From assembly GCA_032988165.1 (NCBI GenBank), contig JANTQF010000123.1, positions 1 to 64,000 of the forward strand: 64,000 nt of DNA, read 5' to 3'. The notes below the pieces were generated by a model. That model had not been told where the DNA came from. It made no database searches and saw only the letters and a program-made list of their open reading frames with translations. This document shows, in pieces, positions 12,486 through 22,570 of the stretch. The translations under genes were made by a program, and so were the position numbers. Source of the stretch: Emmonsiellopsis sp. PD_33. Taxonomy: Eukaryota; Ascomycota; Eurotiomycetes; Onygenales; Ajellomycetaceae. Position 1 is the stretch's first letter. Every line of letters starts with the position of its first letter.

Positions 12486-13985
12486 TTACTCTCCATCTCC
12501 TTTGAGAATACCATCATCTGTAACCGGCTCATCAACCTCCTCATCGAAAATATCAAAGCCAATATGACCTTCAGGGTCCAGAAAGCGCACTGCGCCTTTT
12601 ACCCCTGAGATCCCATTAATTCTCATCACATCCTCATCACTAAGCCTGAAAACGCCCCTGTTCTCTACCATCCGATCTTCCCGCGCTGTTTTCGGAATCA
12701 CAGACGTGCCACGCTGAATTGCCCAAGATAATAGTACTTGAGCCGGCGATTTTCCATATGTTGAGGCAAATTCAGCAATCTGCATCGTTTATCAGCCACT
12801 ATACTCAATTCTTCGTATAGGAGAAATCGAAATCACCACATTATGTCAAACTTACATCTGAATCTAGAAGCGGGCCAGCGCGATCGGTATTGGGATTGAC
12901 AGCTGCAACTGGTCTGCCACCAAGAGGTTGATGGGCGGTGATATGGATACCTTCGCGGGCGCAGAAATCTAAAACATTCGGTTGAGGCAGGTAACTGTGG
13001 CCTTTTTTTTAGGAATATACCCCTCGTAATAATGATAAATTAGTAAATAACTTGGCTTGCTTACGGATGCAATTCCACCTGGTTCACTGCTGGTCTGATT
13101 TTGGCAATCTCCAGAACTCGTTTCATCTTAAGGATGTTGAAGTTTGAAAGCCCTGTTTGGTGTTATTATAGTTAGTCGGATTTTGGAATCTTCTAGGGAA
13201 AGGCCCCTTTAAATACCAATAAGTCTGGCCTTTCCTTTCTCCACCAGCCTTTCCATCGCGGTCCAAGTCTGAGGGTATGCTCTTGAGAGTTTGTGGTCTA
13301 TGATAGGCTTGACAATACATTTCCAAGGTTAGCATGTAGGGACACCCAAACAAAAGTTTGATATTAAGCTACCTTGCCATTGGGGTGGCGTAGGGTACAG
13401 TGGTTTGGACCCGCGACGTATGCATGGGGAACTAAGTTGGCCTATCGTCAATTGATGGAAGGCTGATAGTGTCGCAAATAACATGCAGAGGGAGACATAC
13501 AATGCATCAAGTAGAGGTCCACTAAATCAATAAATTGCCCAAACTCAGTTATCCAAACGACCCATGATTTGCCCATGGAAACTAAAAAGCCCCTTACCAT
13601 AATCAAGCTGCAATGCATTCAGACTTCGGTCCAGTGCCTCTTCCACGTCGGAGGGATCATGCCATGTCTGCGATCTAGCGAAGGCTCAGAGGTTGTTCCA
13701 TGCCGCGAAATGGATAACTAGTAGTAAGTTACGCACTTACAGCTTCGTGGTGATAAACAGTTCGTTCCGTGGGACGCCGCTTTCCTTGATCGCTTCGCCG
13801 ACTTCCTTCTCGTTCCCGTAGGCTGCGGCAGTATCAATGTGTCTGTAGCCATGCTGCAAGGCTTTGAGCACACTTTGTTTGACGAGAGCGTTTGAGCTGT
13901 CACCTTGGAATGTTCCGAAGCCCAAGGCGGGGATGGAGAGGCCATTTACTACAAATGACGTTGGGACTTCTTGGTTTTCTGACAT
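12486..13985 (-). CDS. Aldo-keto reductase
   Basis: NAD(P)H-dependent carbonyl reductase with a TIM-barrel fold, probably cytosolic. Eight exons (13985-13741, 13674-13598, 13521-13501, 13431-13373, 13307-13217, 13152-13065, 12994-12856, 12779-12486) join in phase to give 337 residues, normal for the family. The catalytic tetrad is complete: Asp51 and Tyr56 (in [11 protein letters not shown]), Lys81 (ITTKL) and His114 (DLYLMHFPHAY). Further family signatures are [17 protein letters not shown] and the cofactor-binding segment around SVIPKTA. Exon 3 is only 21 nt and the CAAG acceptor before exon 5 is weak, but both keep the domain intact. The substrate cannot be told from sequence. Fructosamine kinase lies 289 nt upstream on the same strand, so a link to sugar-carbonyl detoxification is imaginable but unproven. 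Confidence 0.92.
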
Positions 13986-14274
13986 TGTTGGCTGAGGATC
14001 AGTTCAATGGAGCGCTCAGTAATTTGGGAATTCAGTGGAGAGAGAATCAGCTTGTGGTCGAAAACGTCTTTCAATGATGATGTCACTTGCTAAGAACAGC
14101 CCCCTCCTCTTGCACAACGTCGCTAACACCATTACTAGGTAGTTGACCTCATCACGGGGCCCGAGCTCCGCCTTGGACCATCAGCAAGTAATCAAGAACG
14201 AGAAAAAAAAAGTGGGCTTCAAAGATCCAGAATACGAAATCCAATAGCCAGAACGTCGAAAGCCATCTTAAATT

Positions 14275-15556
14275 TCAAGACTCATATGCCTCGTAACCGC
14301 CGGGATATTTAGCGATGAGTCTCTTCATCTCGTCCACAACGCTATCTAACATTAGTTTCCGAGAATGTATTCCGAGCGGGGAGACCTACGACTGTCGATA
14401 ACTTCCCACATCTGGGAACAACGCTGCAGCCTGCAAATCGAAACGTCTAATGTGGTGAGCATAGTACTAGGAAGCGGGGATGAATAGAATGTTACTTACA
14501 TACTATACAGAGCATTGCGGTCATCATAGTCTTCTTTTGGCATCGACTGCGGGATGTGAAGGTGGTACTCCTGGAAATACCTGGATGGAAATTTAATTCT
14601 TTCGGGTCTCCAATTTCCAAGCTCATCTAAAGCCGGTTAGTGGGAAAAGTATGGGCTGTAGTGAATGCTTTGCTCCCACATTCATTATGTGCGTAAAAGC
14701 TTGCAGGATCATATATCAAGGGATGACCTGTTTGTTTATCCACAGCAGTGTTTCCGTGCCACAGATCCCCGTGGACGAGGGATGGTTTGATAGAGCGTCC
14801 GCCAGTTTCCATCGGCCTCAACAGCCTTGGAATCACCTTGGATAACATTGGCGGCCTAAGGGCTTCCATCTCTTCCCAGGGACCTCCACGCTCTATATTC
14901 AGATTCAGCATATGCTCGAACCCATTGACGAAGAACTGCTCCCATGTATCTGCATAGCCATTCTCCTGTGGTAGATTGCCATTATAAGTTACCACATGGA
15001 ACCCAAATTTCCCATTGGGAGATACACTCAATTTGTGCAGTTCGGCAAGCCTCGCGCAGAATTCTGCTGGTTCCGGAATTCCTTCGTCCAGTTCATAGAA
15101 CTTGCAGATATAGTAATGGGCGTCCGGTCTACTCTTGAAGGTGCCCCAAGCAATGGGTTTCGGAGCGAAATCACCCGCAACAGCGTGAATCTCCGAGGTG
15201 GCTTCGTACTCGCCCTTCCGTGCCGCCATTCCATGCTCATCGAAGGCCACCTGTGGGGTGGTTGCTGTGAGGAAATGCATATGCCCGTACTCCATAACTT
15301 TTACGGAGGGAATTCTACCTTCATAAAGTAATGTTCATCCTTCCCGTTGTCATTTTTGGTGTCAATTCTGTAGTTGAGATAGTTGAGAGCCCACGCGGAA
15401 CATCCTTTGCGGGTGAGAGTTAAGGGTCTTTGAAACAAGGGGATTTCTGGTGGTTGTCGCAATTAGTCTCAGTGGCATCTGCCAGGACAGTGCCAGGGGA
15501 GTTTCACACGAACCAGAAAGCAAGGTTGCATCAATCACAGCTGTCTCTTGCACCAT
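14275..15556 (-). CDS. Fructosamine/ketosamine-3-kinase family protein
   Basis: Enzymes of this family phosphorylate the sugar moiety of ketosamines on glycated amines and so allow deglycation. Six exons (15556-15510, 15427-15319, 15250-14680, 14626-14500, 14430-14390, 14345-14275) close in phase to 321 residues, close to family size. Visible signatures are the ATP-lobe lysine in DEHYFMKVAFDE, the glutamate in ARKGEYEATSEIHAVA, KPIAWG, the catalytic loop HGDLWHGN at about 212-219, and the metal-binding YDPASFYAHNE. The C-terminus reads WRPERIKFPSRYFQEYH and then ends in KYPGGYEAYES. The 5' end is the least certain part: exon 1 (MVQETAVIDATLLSG) is joined by a GTGTGA donor. Fungal members may act on other glycated substrates. 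Confidence 0.88.
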
Positions 15557-16354
15557 GTTGTTTTAGGGAGGATATTGCTTTGAGATCTTTGGATGCAGCT
15601 GTCTTTCAGCTTCATTCCCGCCGGGTTGCCGTCAGGCGTTTATATATCATTTGTGAGGGTTGTCTTTTTGGCACCTCCTGGTGATGCGGGCACGCCTCTT
15701 GAACCTCCATCGCCTTGAATCCCTGCCAACTCCCTCCGCAGCGCTCCCGAAGATGTCAACCACAGAACATCATCGCCTGGATCAGCCAAATTATGGCGGA
15801 CGCAGAGGGACGAGCGGAACGGCGGGAATAACCTAGGTAATGGGCTTGTGATTGGGTAGTTAATGCCGTGCATTCCATGGCAAATGAATCATTGTCACGA
15901 CGCGGGACGATTCTGGTAGCGCCTATCATATCTGATTAGCTGCAGGCTCAAAATCCATGGATGGATACGTGACGATCATTGAATGGCTGCTGAGGGGTGC
16001 TGCGGCGGCTGCGCTCGAACGCCCTGCAAAGCTGCAAGGATGAAGTGGTTCATGCGATTTGCGGTTGTAGAACCCCTGTGCAAGGACGCAATCAAAAGCA
16101 GTTCTGAAGCTGTCCGGACAGTCCCAGGACTCCCTTGGCGTAGTTAATATAAAAATATCATCCCACTCTTGCTCCATTCCTCGTACCATCGCGATGTTTA
16201 CCGTGGTTGAAACTCGGTTTTTCCACAACAGCGGCAGGGTCACCTTGGCCATAGATACTACACACCATGGATCGTGTGAGTATGACTCGGTTTTGAACAT
16301 TGCCCAGTATGACATAGACCCTGACAACGATGCCAGTTTCGGAGGCGTTCGTCT
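15557..16354. promoter_or_regulatory. Shared 5' region of fructosamine kinase and NLR
   Basis: About 0.8 kb between divergent genes. ORFs on both strands (15926-16327, 16194-16400) overlap each other and show no domain. No regulatory motif was recognised. Confidence 0.4.
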
Positions 16355-19300
16355 ATGGAGACACCGAGCCGCCTCAGTCGCGCAATGGCCGGGGCGTTAG
16401 AGCGATTAAGCCCAGCCCGCAGGTTAGAAAACACCATACAAGAAGATGCGGACTCCGCCAAAGAATTCAAGGGACCATTGGGGCTCAACCTCCTTCAAAC
16501 GGTCCCCGAGCCGCTCATAGACATCATTTTCGTTCACGGACTCGGGGGGGGCTCCAAGAAAACTTGGTCTTTATCGCCGGATCCGAACCACTACTGGCCC
16601 AAACAATGGCTGGGACAAGATCCAGAATTCACCCGTGTTCGCATACACAGCTTTGGATATAAAGCGGAGTGGGGTGAGATGGGCAAAAGTGTGTTGAATA
16701 TCCATGACTTTGCCCGCTCTTTGCTGGTCGAGATTCGTTGTAATCCTGATATCCGTAGAAGCACGGTAGGTCAAGGATATCCGTCTTCCCGGGTGCCTGC
16801 GAGTTAATTGTCTTTTAGACGAAGATTGTCCTTGTCGCTCACAGTATGGGTGGCATTGTCATCAAGAAGGTCAGGCTCTCATCTTCCGTTATCAAGTCCA
16901 GACACTAAGAGTTGCAGGCTTATATACTTGCCCGGGAAGACGCGGAGCTGCAGGAATTAGCAGACCGAGTCCATACCCTTTACTTTCTTGCTACTCCCCA
17001 TCGAGGTAGCGACTTGGCGAGCATTTTGGCGAATATCCTTCGGGTGTCGTACGGTTCGAAGCCCTTCGTGACAGAACTTCTCCACAATTCCGAGATGATC
17101 GCGTCTATCAATGACAGCTTCCGGCATTTTGCAAACGACCTCCAGCTGTGGTCCTTTTACGAGACCATCCCCAGCAATTTCGTGTTTACGAAGACAGTAA
17201 TTGTGCATAAAGCGTCAGCAACTCTTGATTATGCTACTGAAAAGTCATCGCCTTTGAACGCCGATCATCGCGGCGTTTGTAAATTCGACCAACAGACTGA
17301 CCCTAATTATCAGACACTCCGCAACGCTTTCACTGCTACTATCGACCGGATCTTGTCGGAAGGTAATAACCGCCATTGTTTCTCAAAAACTGTCAAGTAA
17401 CGAACAGTTTCGCTTATGCCGGGTAGCATCTCAGGTTAGGTCGAGAATTTCGAACGACAGACACCGTCGGCTGACCGAGTTAACGCGTACATTCGAGTCA
17501 CCAGTGAACGAACTGTCCGACTTAGAAGACATTCGAGTCCCAGGTTCCTGTGAATGGTTAGCATCGAACAAAGTATATTGCAACTGGTCGACAGAGCGCC
17601 ATGCTAGTCGACCCATCTTCTTCTTGACTGGCAATGCTGGCTCAGGGAAGTCTATTCTCAGTGCATACACCATAAATGATCTCCTGAAGCGCGAGCTGAA
17701 ATGTAGCTACTTCTTCTTCAAGCATGGCAATGCTACCAGGTCGACTGTCGCTACATGTCTACGAGCTTTAGCTTACCAAATGGCGAGATCTGACGATATG
17801 ATCTTACAAAGACTGCTCCAGGTTCACCAAGATATGTCATCTTCTAGCCAGTGGGACGAAAAGACAGTCTGGCGAAAGCTATTTATCGGATGCATATTCA
17901 AGGAGACAAACTCCACCCCCGCCTTTTGGGTGATCGATGGTCTCGACGAATGTGAGAACTTCCCTGTCTTTCTTACCCTTCTTGCTCAAATACCCTCGCA
18001 TTTGAGGATATTGGTGACAGGTCGAAATATTCCGGCGATTGAAAAGGGGTTGGGCAAACTTGAACATCTTGTCGACCAACACCAAATCGACGAAAGAGAT
18101 ACTGTCGGCGACCTAAGCATATTCATTGATTCTAGAATGGACAGCTTTCCCACCGATGATGACGAAGGTCGTGAGAAATTGAAGAGTAAAATACTGCGAA
18201 AGGCCTGTGGATCGTTTTTGTGGGTTTCCCTTGTCGTTAAGGAACTTGGCCAAGTCTACTCCGAGGAAGGGGCCGAAGAAGTCCTAAATGAAGTTCCTAC
18301 GGACATGAACAAAGTTTACGCCCGGATGCTGGAAGGCCCTGCAAATAATCCCCGCGCCGCAAAACTGGCTCGTTCCATCTTCATGTGGACCCTACTGGCA
18401 TTGCGACCTTTGAAGGTTGACGAGCTGCAGTTCGCGATTAAGCTGGACACCGACCAAACCGTTCACAATCTGGATAGATCCGTTCCTGCAATTTGTGGCC
18501 AATTGGCGTACGTCAATCAGCGAAATGAGGTTGAAGTTATCCACCAGACTGCGAAAGCTTATCTACTACAACAGGAAGAATACCCCAGCATCGCAGTCAA
18601 AAAGCCGCAATTCCATGACAGAATTGCTCTTTTGTGCCTCAAATTATTGTCAGGGGATTTTATTAAGGAACTACGGCCATTTTTGACGAAAAGTTCATCT
18701 ACGTCGATTCCAGGATCCGGGTTCGCGGACTATGCTTGTGAGTCTTTCTCAGGCCATCTTCAAAAATGTTCTTCGGAGAATTCCGTAACCTGGGATCTCT
18801 TGTTCAAATTTTTAGAGAACAACGTTTTGCTGTGGATAGAGTATATTGCAACGAAAAAGAGCCTGCGTCCTATCTCTCAGACTGCAAAGAATTTGCAGGC
18901 GTACTTGAGACGCCGTATTAAATACTTGTCTCCCGTTTGCTCTCAGGCAAAAACCCTGGAAAGCTGGATCAATGATTTAATTAGACTTAGCGCGAAATTT
19001 GGAGCGAATCTTAGCCTGTCGCCATCCTCAATCCATACGTTAATCCCAGCAATGTGCCCGACAGAGTCAGTTATTTCGGAGACCTACGGCCCTCGACACC
19101 GTGGACTGAGTATAAGAGGTCTGAATAACGGGACCTGGGATGACTGCTTGGTCAGGATCGACTACACGACTCATCAGATCGTTGCAGCCGCGCAGGGAGA
19201 CCGTTATTCGGCGGTGGCAGCATCTGACGGCACAATATTTTCGTACTATCAGGACTCAATGCAACCGAAGTCAACATTTTTTCATGGTGAAAGGCTGAAA

Positions 19301-21295
19301 ACCATGATTTTCAGCACCGAAGACCGATACCTAGCGTCAAGTGGGAGAAAGAGGGTGAAAATATGGGATATGGCCGACGGAACCTTGGTTAGAGTTATAG
19401 ATACTGATCATACGGTTTCTAGGCTCATCTTCACGAATAATACCTACGCCTTAGTCGCAGCCACGCATAACAATGATACAATCACCTGGGATCTAAAGAC
19501 CGGAATTGAGACAGATCGATGGCAGTGGATCGATAGTATTCGTACGATTTCAGATCATCACCAGCCAAGTCAGCGGCAACCGCAGGTTGTGGTCTTCTCG
19601 CCGGATTATACAGCGTTAGCTGTGTCGTATCGCGGATTCCCCATATTTCTGTTTGACACGGAGACAAAGAAATTTATTGGATGCTGTAGTAGGCAGTCTA
19701 CCAATCCTCAAGGAGGGATTGCAAGTTTAGCCGGCGCAACTCGCGAATACTTTGTCGATGCAATGGCATTCAATCCATCCCCAGACATCAATGTTATAGT
19801 AGTGTCATACGGTGACGGAGAACTTGTCCTTTATTCGCTCGAGTCAACCGAGCTCTGCTATCGCAGCCCAGGCGTCTACGCCCATAGCCTTGCCTGCTCG
19901 CCTGACGGACGCAAGCTAGTCACTGGCAGCGCGCAGGGCACAATACAAGTTTTCGAATTTACCGGCGCCAGGGGCGATTCCCTTTCACTTATCTATCGGA
20001 TCAAGGGCCACGAGGATGGCATTCAAAGCGTCGTGTTCAGCACTGACAGTCTCCGTTTCGCTGATATCCGGGGATCTCAATACCGCATCTGGGAGCCTGC
20101 CGTGCTGGCCTGTCACGAATTGGACGAGGGCAGCCAGAGCGGGTCGAGTCAAGCAACCTTGGTTGAGCCGAATTCGGTTAGCATGCTCGACGGCTCTGCA
20201 GGTGCGGAAATAACGACAATATGCTGCCACCCGAATGGTGACTTCGTCTTTTGCGGGAAACAAGACGGATCCGTTACCTACTTTGATACCCGTTCAGCCA
20301 CTGACCTTGCCGTCCTCTATCATCATGGTGCAAACGTTGGCGTTACGTGTATCACTTTCGTCAACGAAAAGGGGCTTCTTGTTACTGGGGACCAGTCTGG
20401 CGGTGTTGTAATATACAATGTTAGGGTATCCCAAGTGGATTGTGAAATAGCGGCTATCTCGACCGAAATTCGCCTGGACATGACCCCCACATTGCTGTTG
20501 CCAGATCCTTCTGGTGATAGAATCCTCATTGGAGGCAAGAAGTATGCCGAGGTCTGGACAACGGAAGGAGAGAAGGTCGGTTCGAAAATAACATTCCAAG
20601 AAGATGAGGATGACGTAGTGATGGCCAACCATCCTTTCCATTCAGACCTGTTCGTCGCCGTCGGGCGCAATGGCATGCAGATATATTCGTGGATAAACGC
20701 TTTGGAACCGCGACTCTTGTCAGACGACGCGGTAGAGGTGTCAAATTCCAAAACCATCGCTCTTCCCCCAGAGCATCGTGGCACTCTCCAGCCTAAACAG
20801 CGGTCCGATATAGATACCCAACCGAATACTCCTCATTTCATTGTTAGGCTTCTAAAAAGTAAGGACTCCTCCAACCCGCGCTCAACCTCGGTTGCCCTTA
20901 AAGCCTGGCCCGCATCCAGCATACCGATCACCAGCTCCTCCCCTCAATCAATTCCGATCCCCGACTTTGTCAACCATGCACACAAAGTCCGACAAGTCAT
21001 CGGCGTCACCGACAATGTATTGCTGTTTCTCAGCACCAATTTTTGGGTATGCAGCGTTGACCTTAGTCAAGCTAGAGACTCAAAGTCTGCAAATGCAGGT
21101 GCCCAGAGGCACTTTTTTCTACTATCAGAGTGGCAGAACAGCCATCGTCGTTTTATTATTGAATACATGCCTGCGAGACGTGAGTTCGTGGTGGCTACGA
21201 GGCATGGGCTAATCGTTGTCAGTAAGGGCTTTGAATTTGAGGAACCATGGCTTAGTAGTATGTATGACTATGCATACGACACACTAAAGGATTGA
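16355..21295 (+). CDS. NOD-like receptor: SesB-type hydrolase, NACHT, WD40
   Basis: Fungal STAND/NLR protein of the type involved in self/non-self recognition and programmed cell death. Exons 16355-16765, 16819-16869, 16918-17362 and 17427-21295 give 1591 residues. Residues 50-300 are a DUF676/SesB-like alpha/beta hydrolase: oxyanion motif HGLGGGSKKTW near 61, nucleophile Ser146 in VAHSMGG, the family block FLATPHRGSDLA, and a likely catalytic His271 in NADHRGVCKF. The NACHT domain follows: Walker A GNAGSGKS at 371-378 and Walker B VIDGLDECE near 471. From about residue 600 to the end lies a beta-propeller-like array with degenerate WD units (RVKIWDMADGTLV, TITWDLKTGIE, SYRIWEPAVL). The repeats are diverged, unlike the near-identical repeats of HET-E/HNWD genes. 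The last intron is supported because only acceptor 17427 keeps the frame. Membership is clear from architecture; the trigger and lipid or ester substrate are unknown. Confidence 0.9.
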
Positions 21296-22570
21296 GCTTA
21301 CGGTTTCCGTTGGGGTTTTCTTCTGAGATTGGCTCCCTTGGATCCTCGGGTTGTATGTAGACGAGTCCTATTGAGGCTGGGACAGACAAAATTGATGTCC
21401 CTAATATGGGTAACATTTTCTTTTCTCTCCATTTCAGACAACGGTCAATTTTGACATGGAGCAACCATTATATTGCCCAGCCCAACCAGTATCGATTACT
21501 TTTTCAAGCTGTCCTGGTTTTGAAAAAAATCGGCAATACACATCTATCCCTTTATTCAGACGAATGCGTGTAAACTGGTCCGTGTATCCAGGCTACAAGG
21601 AAAACAGTTAAATGATATAGGGTATACCACGTCCATTCCTATGTCCTGACTACCTTTAATAGTTAGATGTTCGTATTGTGAGCATCTCGGGTTGCCTTTC
21701 TGTCCTGTTGGGCATTTGTGTAGCCGGCAATGGGTCATTCAATAATAAGAGTTTATTTCCATGCCCATAGTTGGCGGAGAGCCTCATAAAGAAACAGATG
21801 GTTGAGGTGGAAACAGGACGGGCAATATCTTGTCAGCTAAATGGACGGTTGAGAGGGTCTACTCAACGGTGTCAGCCAGGATATTTTGTCCAGATGAAAA
21901 TCGGATTTTTGAGAAGTTATCATGTTGAGTGATAGACCCACGGGGCAGCTCAATGGTACAGGCAGACGGGACTCCACTGTAGCCAGGAGAACCAAAGAAT
22001 TCTACTCACCCGTGATTGATCAGTCTCAAGAAGGCAGATATAATTGCAAACGGCGGGAAGAAAGGCTGATCAAAAGTGCCGTATGCCGGCCAATATTGTC
22101 AGGATTTTGCGCCCAATTCCAGGATACCAGGGGATCAGTATCATTGAGTCATTGTCCCGTAAGCAGCGGTATAGCAAGAAAAGGGCTAGAAGACACAGAA
22201 GAACAAAAATACACAGAATCCATGAAGCAAGGGATAGTTTCTATATCAAATGCAGGCACGCTAAACCGCAAGGGGATATTAAGCGAGGACCCGACCGAGA
22301 GGCTTGGCGCTCCGAGGTTCGCTTACGTCATACACGCGTCGAACGCGTCTCCCTCACTTGTTGAATCACATGACGTAGGCTCCCGCGGTCCCGTTTGTCC
22401 CGTTTGCTCCGTGCTCGTCCCGTTTCTCCGAGCGTGCTCGAGCGTGCTCGAGCGTGAACTGAGCGTGTTTCTACCGTTGCTCAACCGTTCTCGACAACAG
22501 AACGGTTTTTTTTCGTTATCGGGTTTTTCGAAAAAAAAAAAAAAAAAAGGAAAAGGAGATAGAGGGGAAC
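21296..22570. other. Intergenic region with short direct repeats
   Basis: No convincing gene is seen in 1.27 kb. The ORF 21922-22698 runs into the low-complexity start of the next gene in another frame and shows no domain. The last 200 nt hold GC-rich short repeats, then an 18-A tract (22531-22548) just before the next start codon. Confidence 0.45.
22390..22457. repeat. Short direct repeats in promoter
   Basis: CCCGTTT recurs four times between 22390 and 22426 with short spacers, followed by a 10-nt unit AGCGTGCTCG in tandem (22431-22450) and a third partial copy. Lies about 120-180 nt before the start of the next gene. Confidence 0.8.

Noticed and set aside
15926..16327. 133-codon minus-strand ORF upstream of the NLR
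   Set aside because: No domain; checked as a possible NLR partner with amyloid motif or HeLo domain and saw neither.
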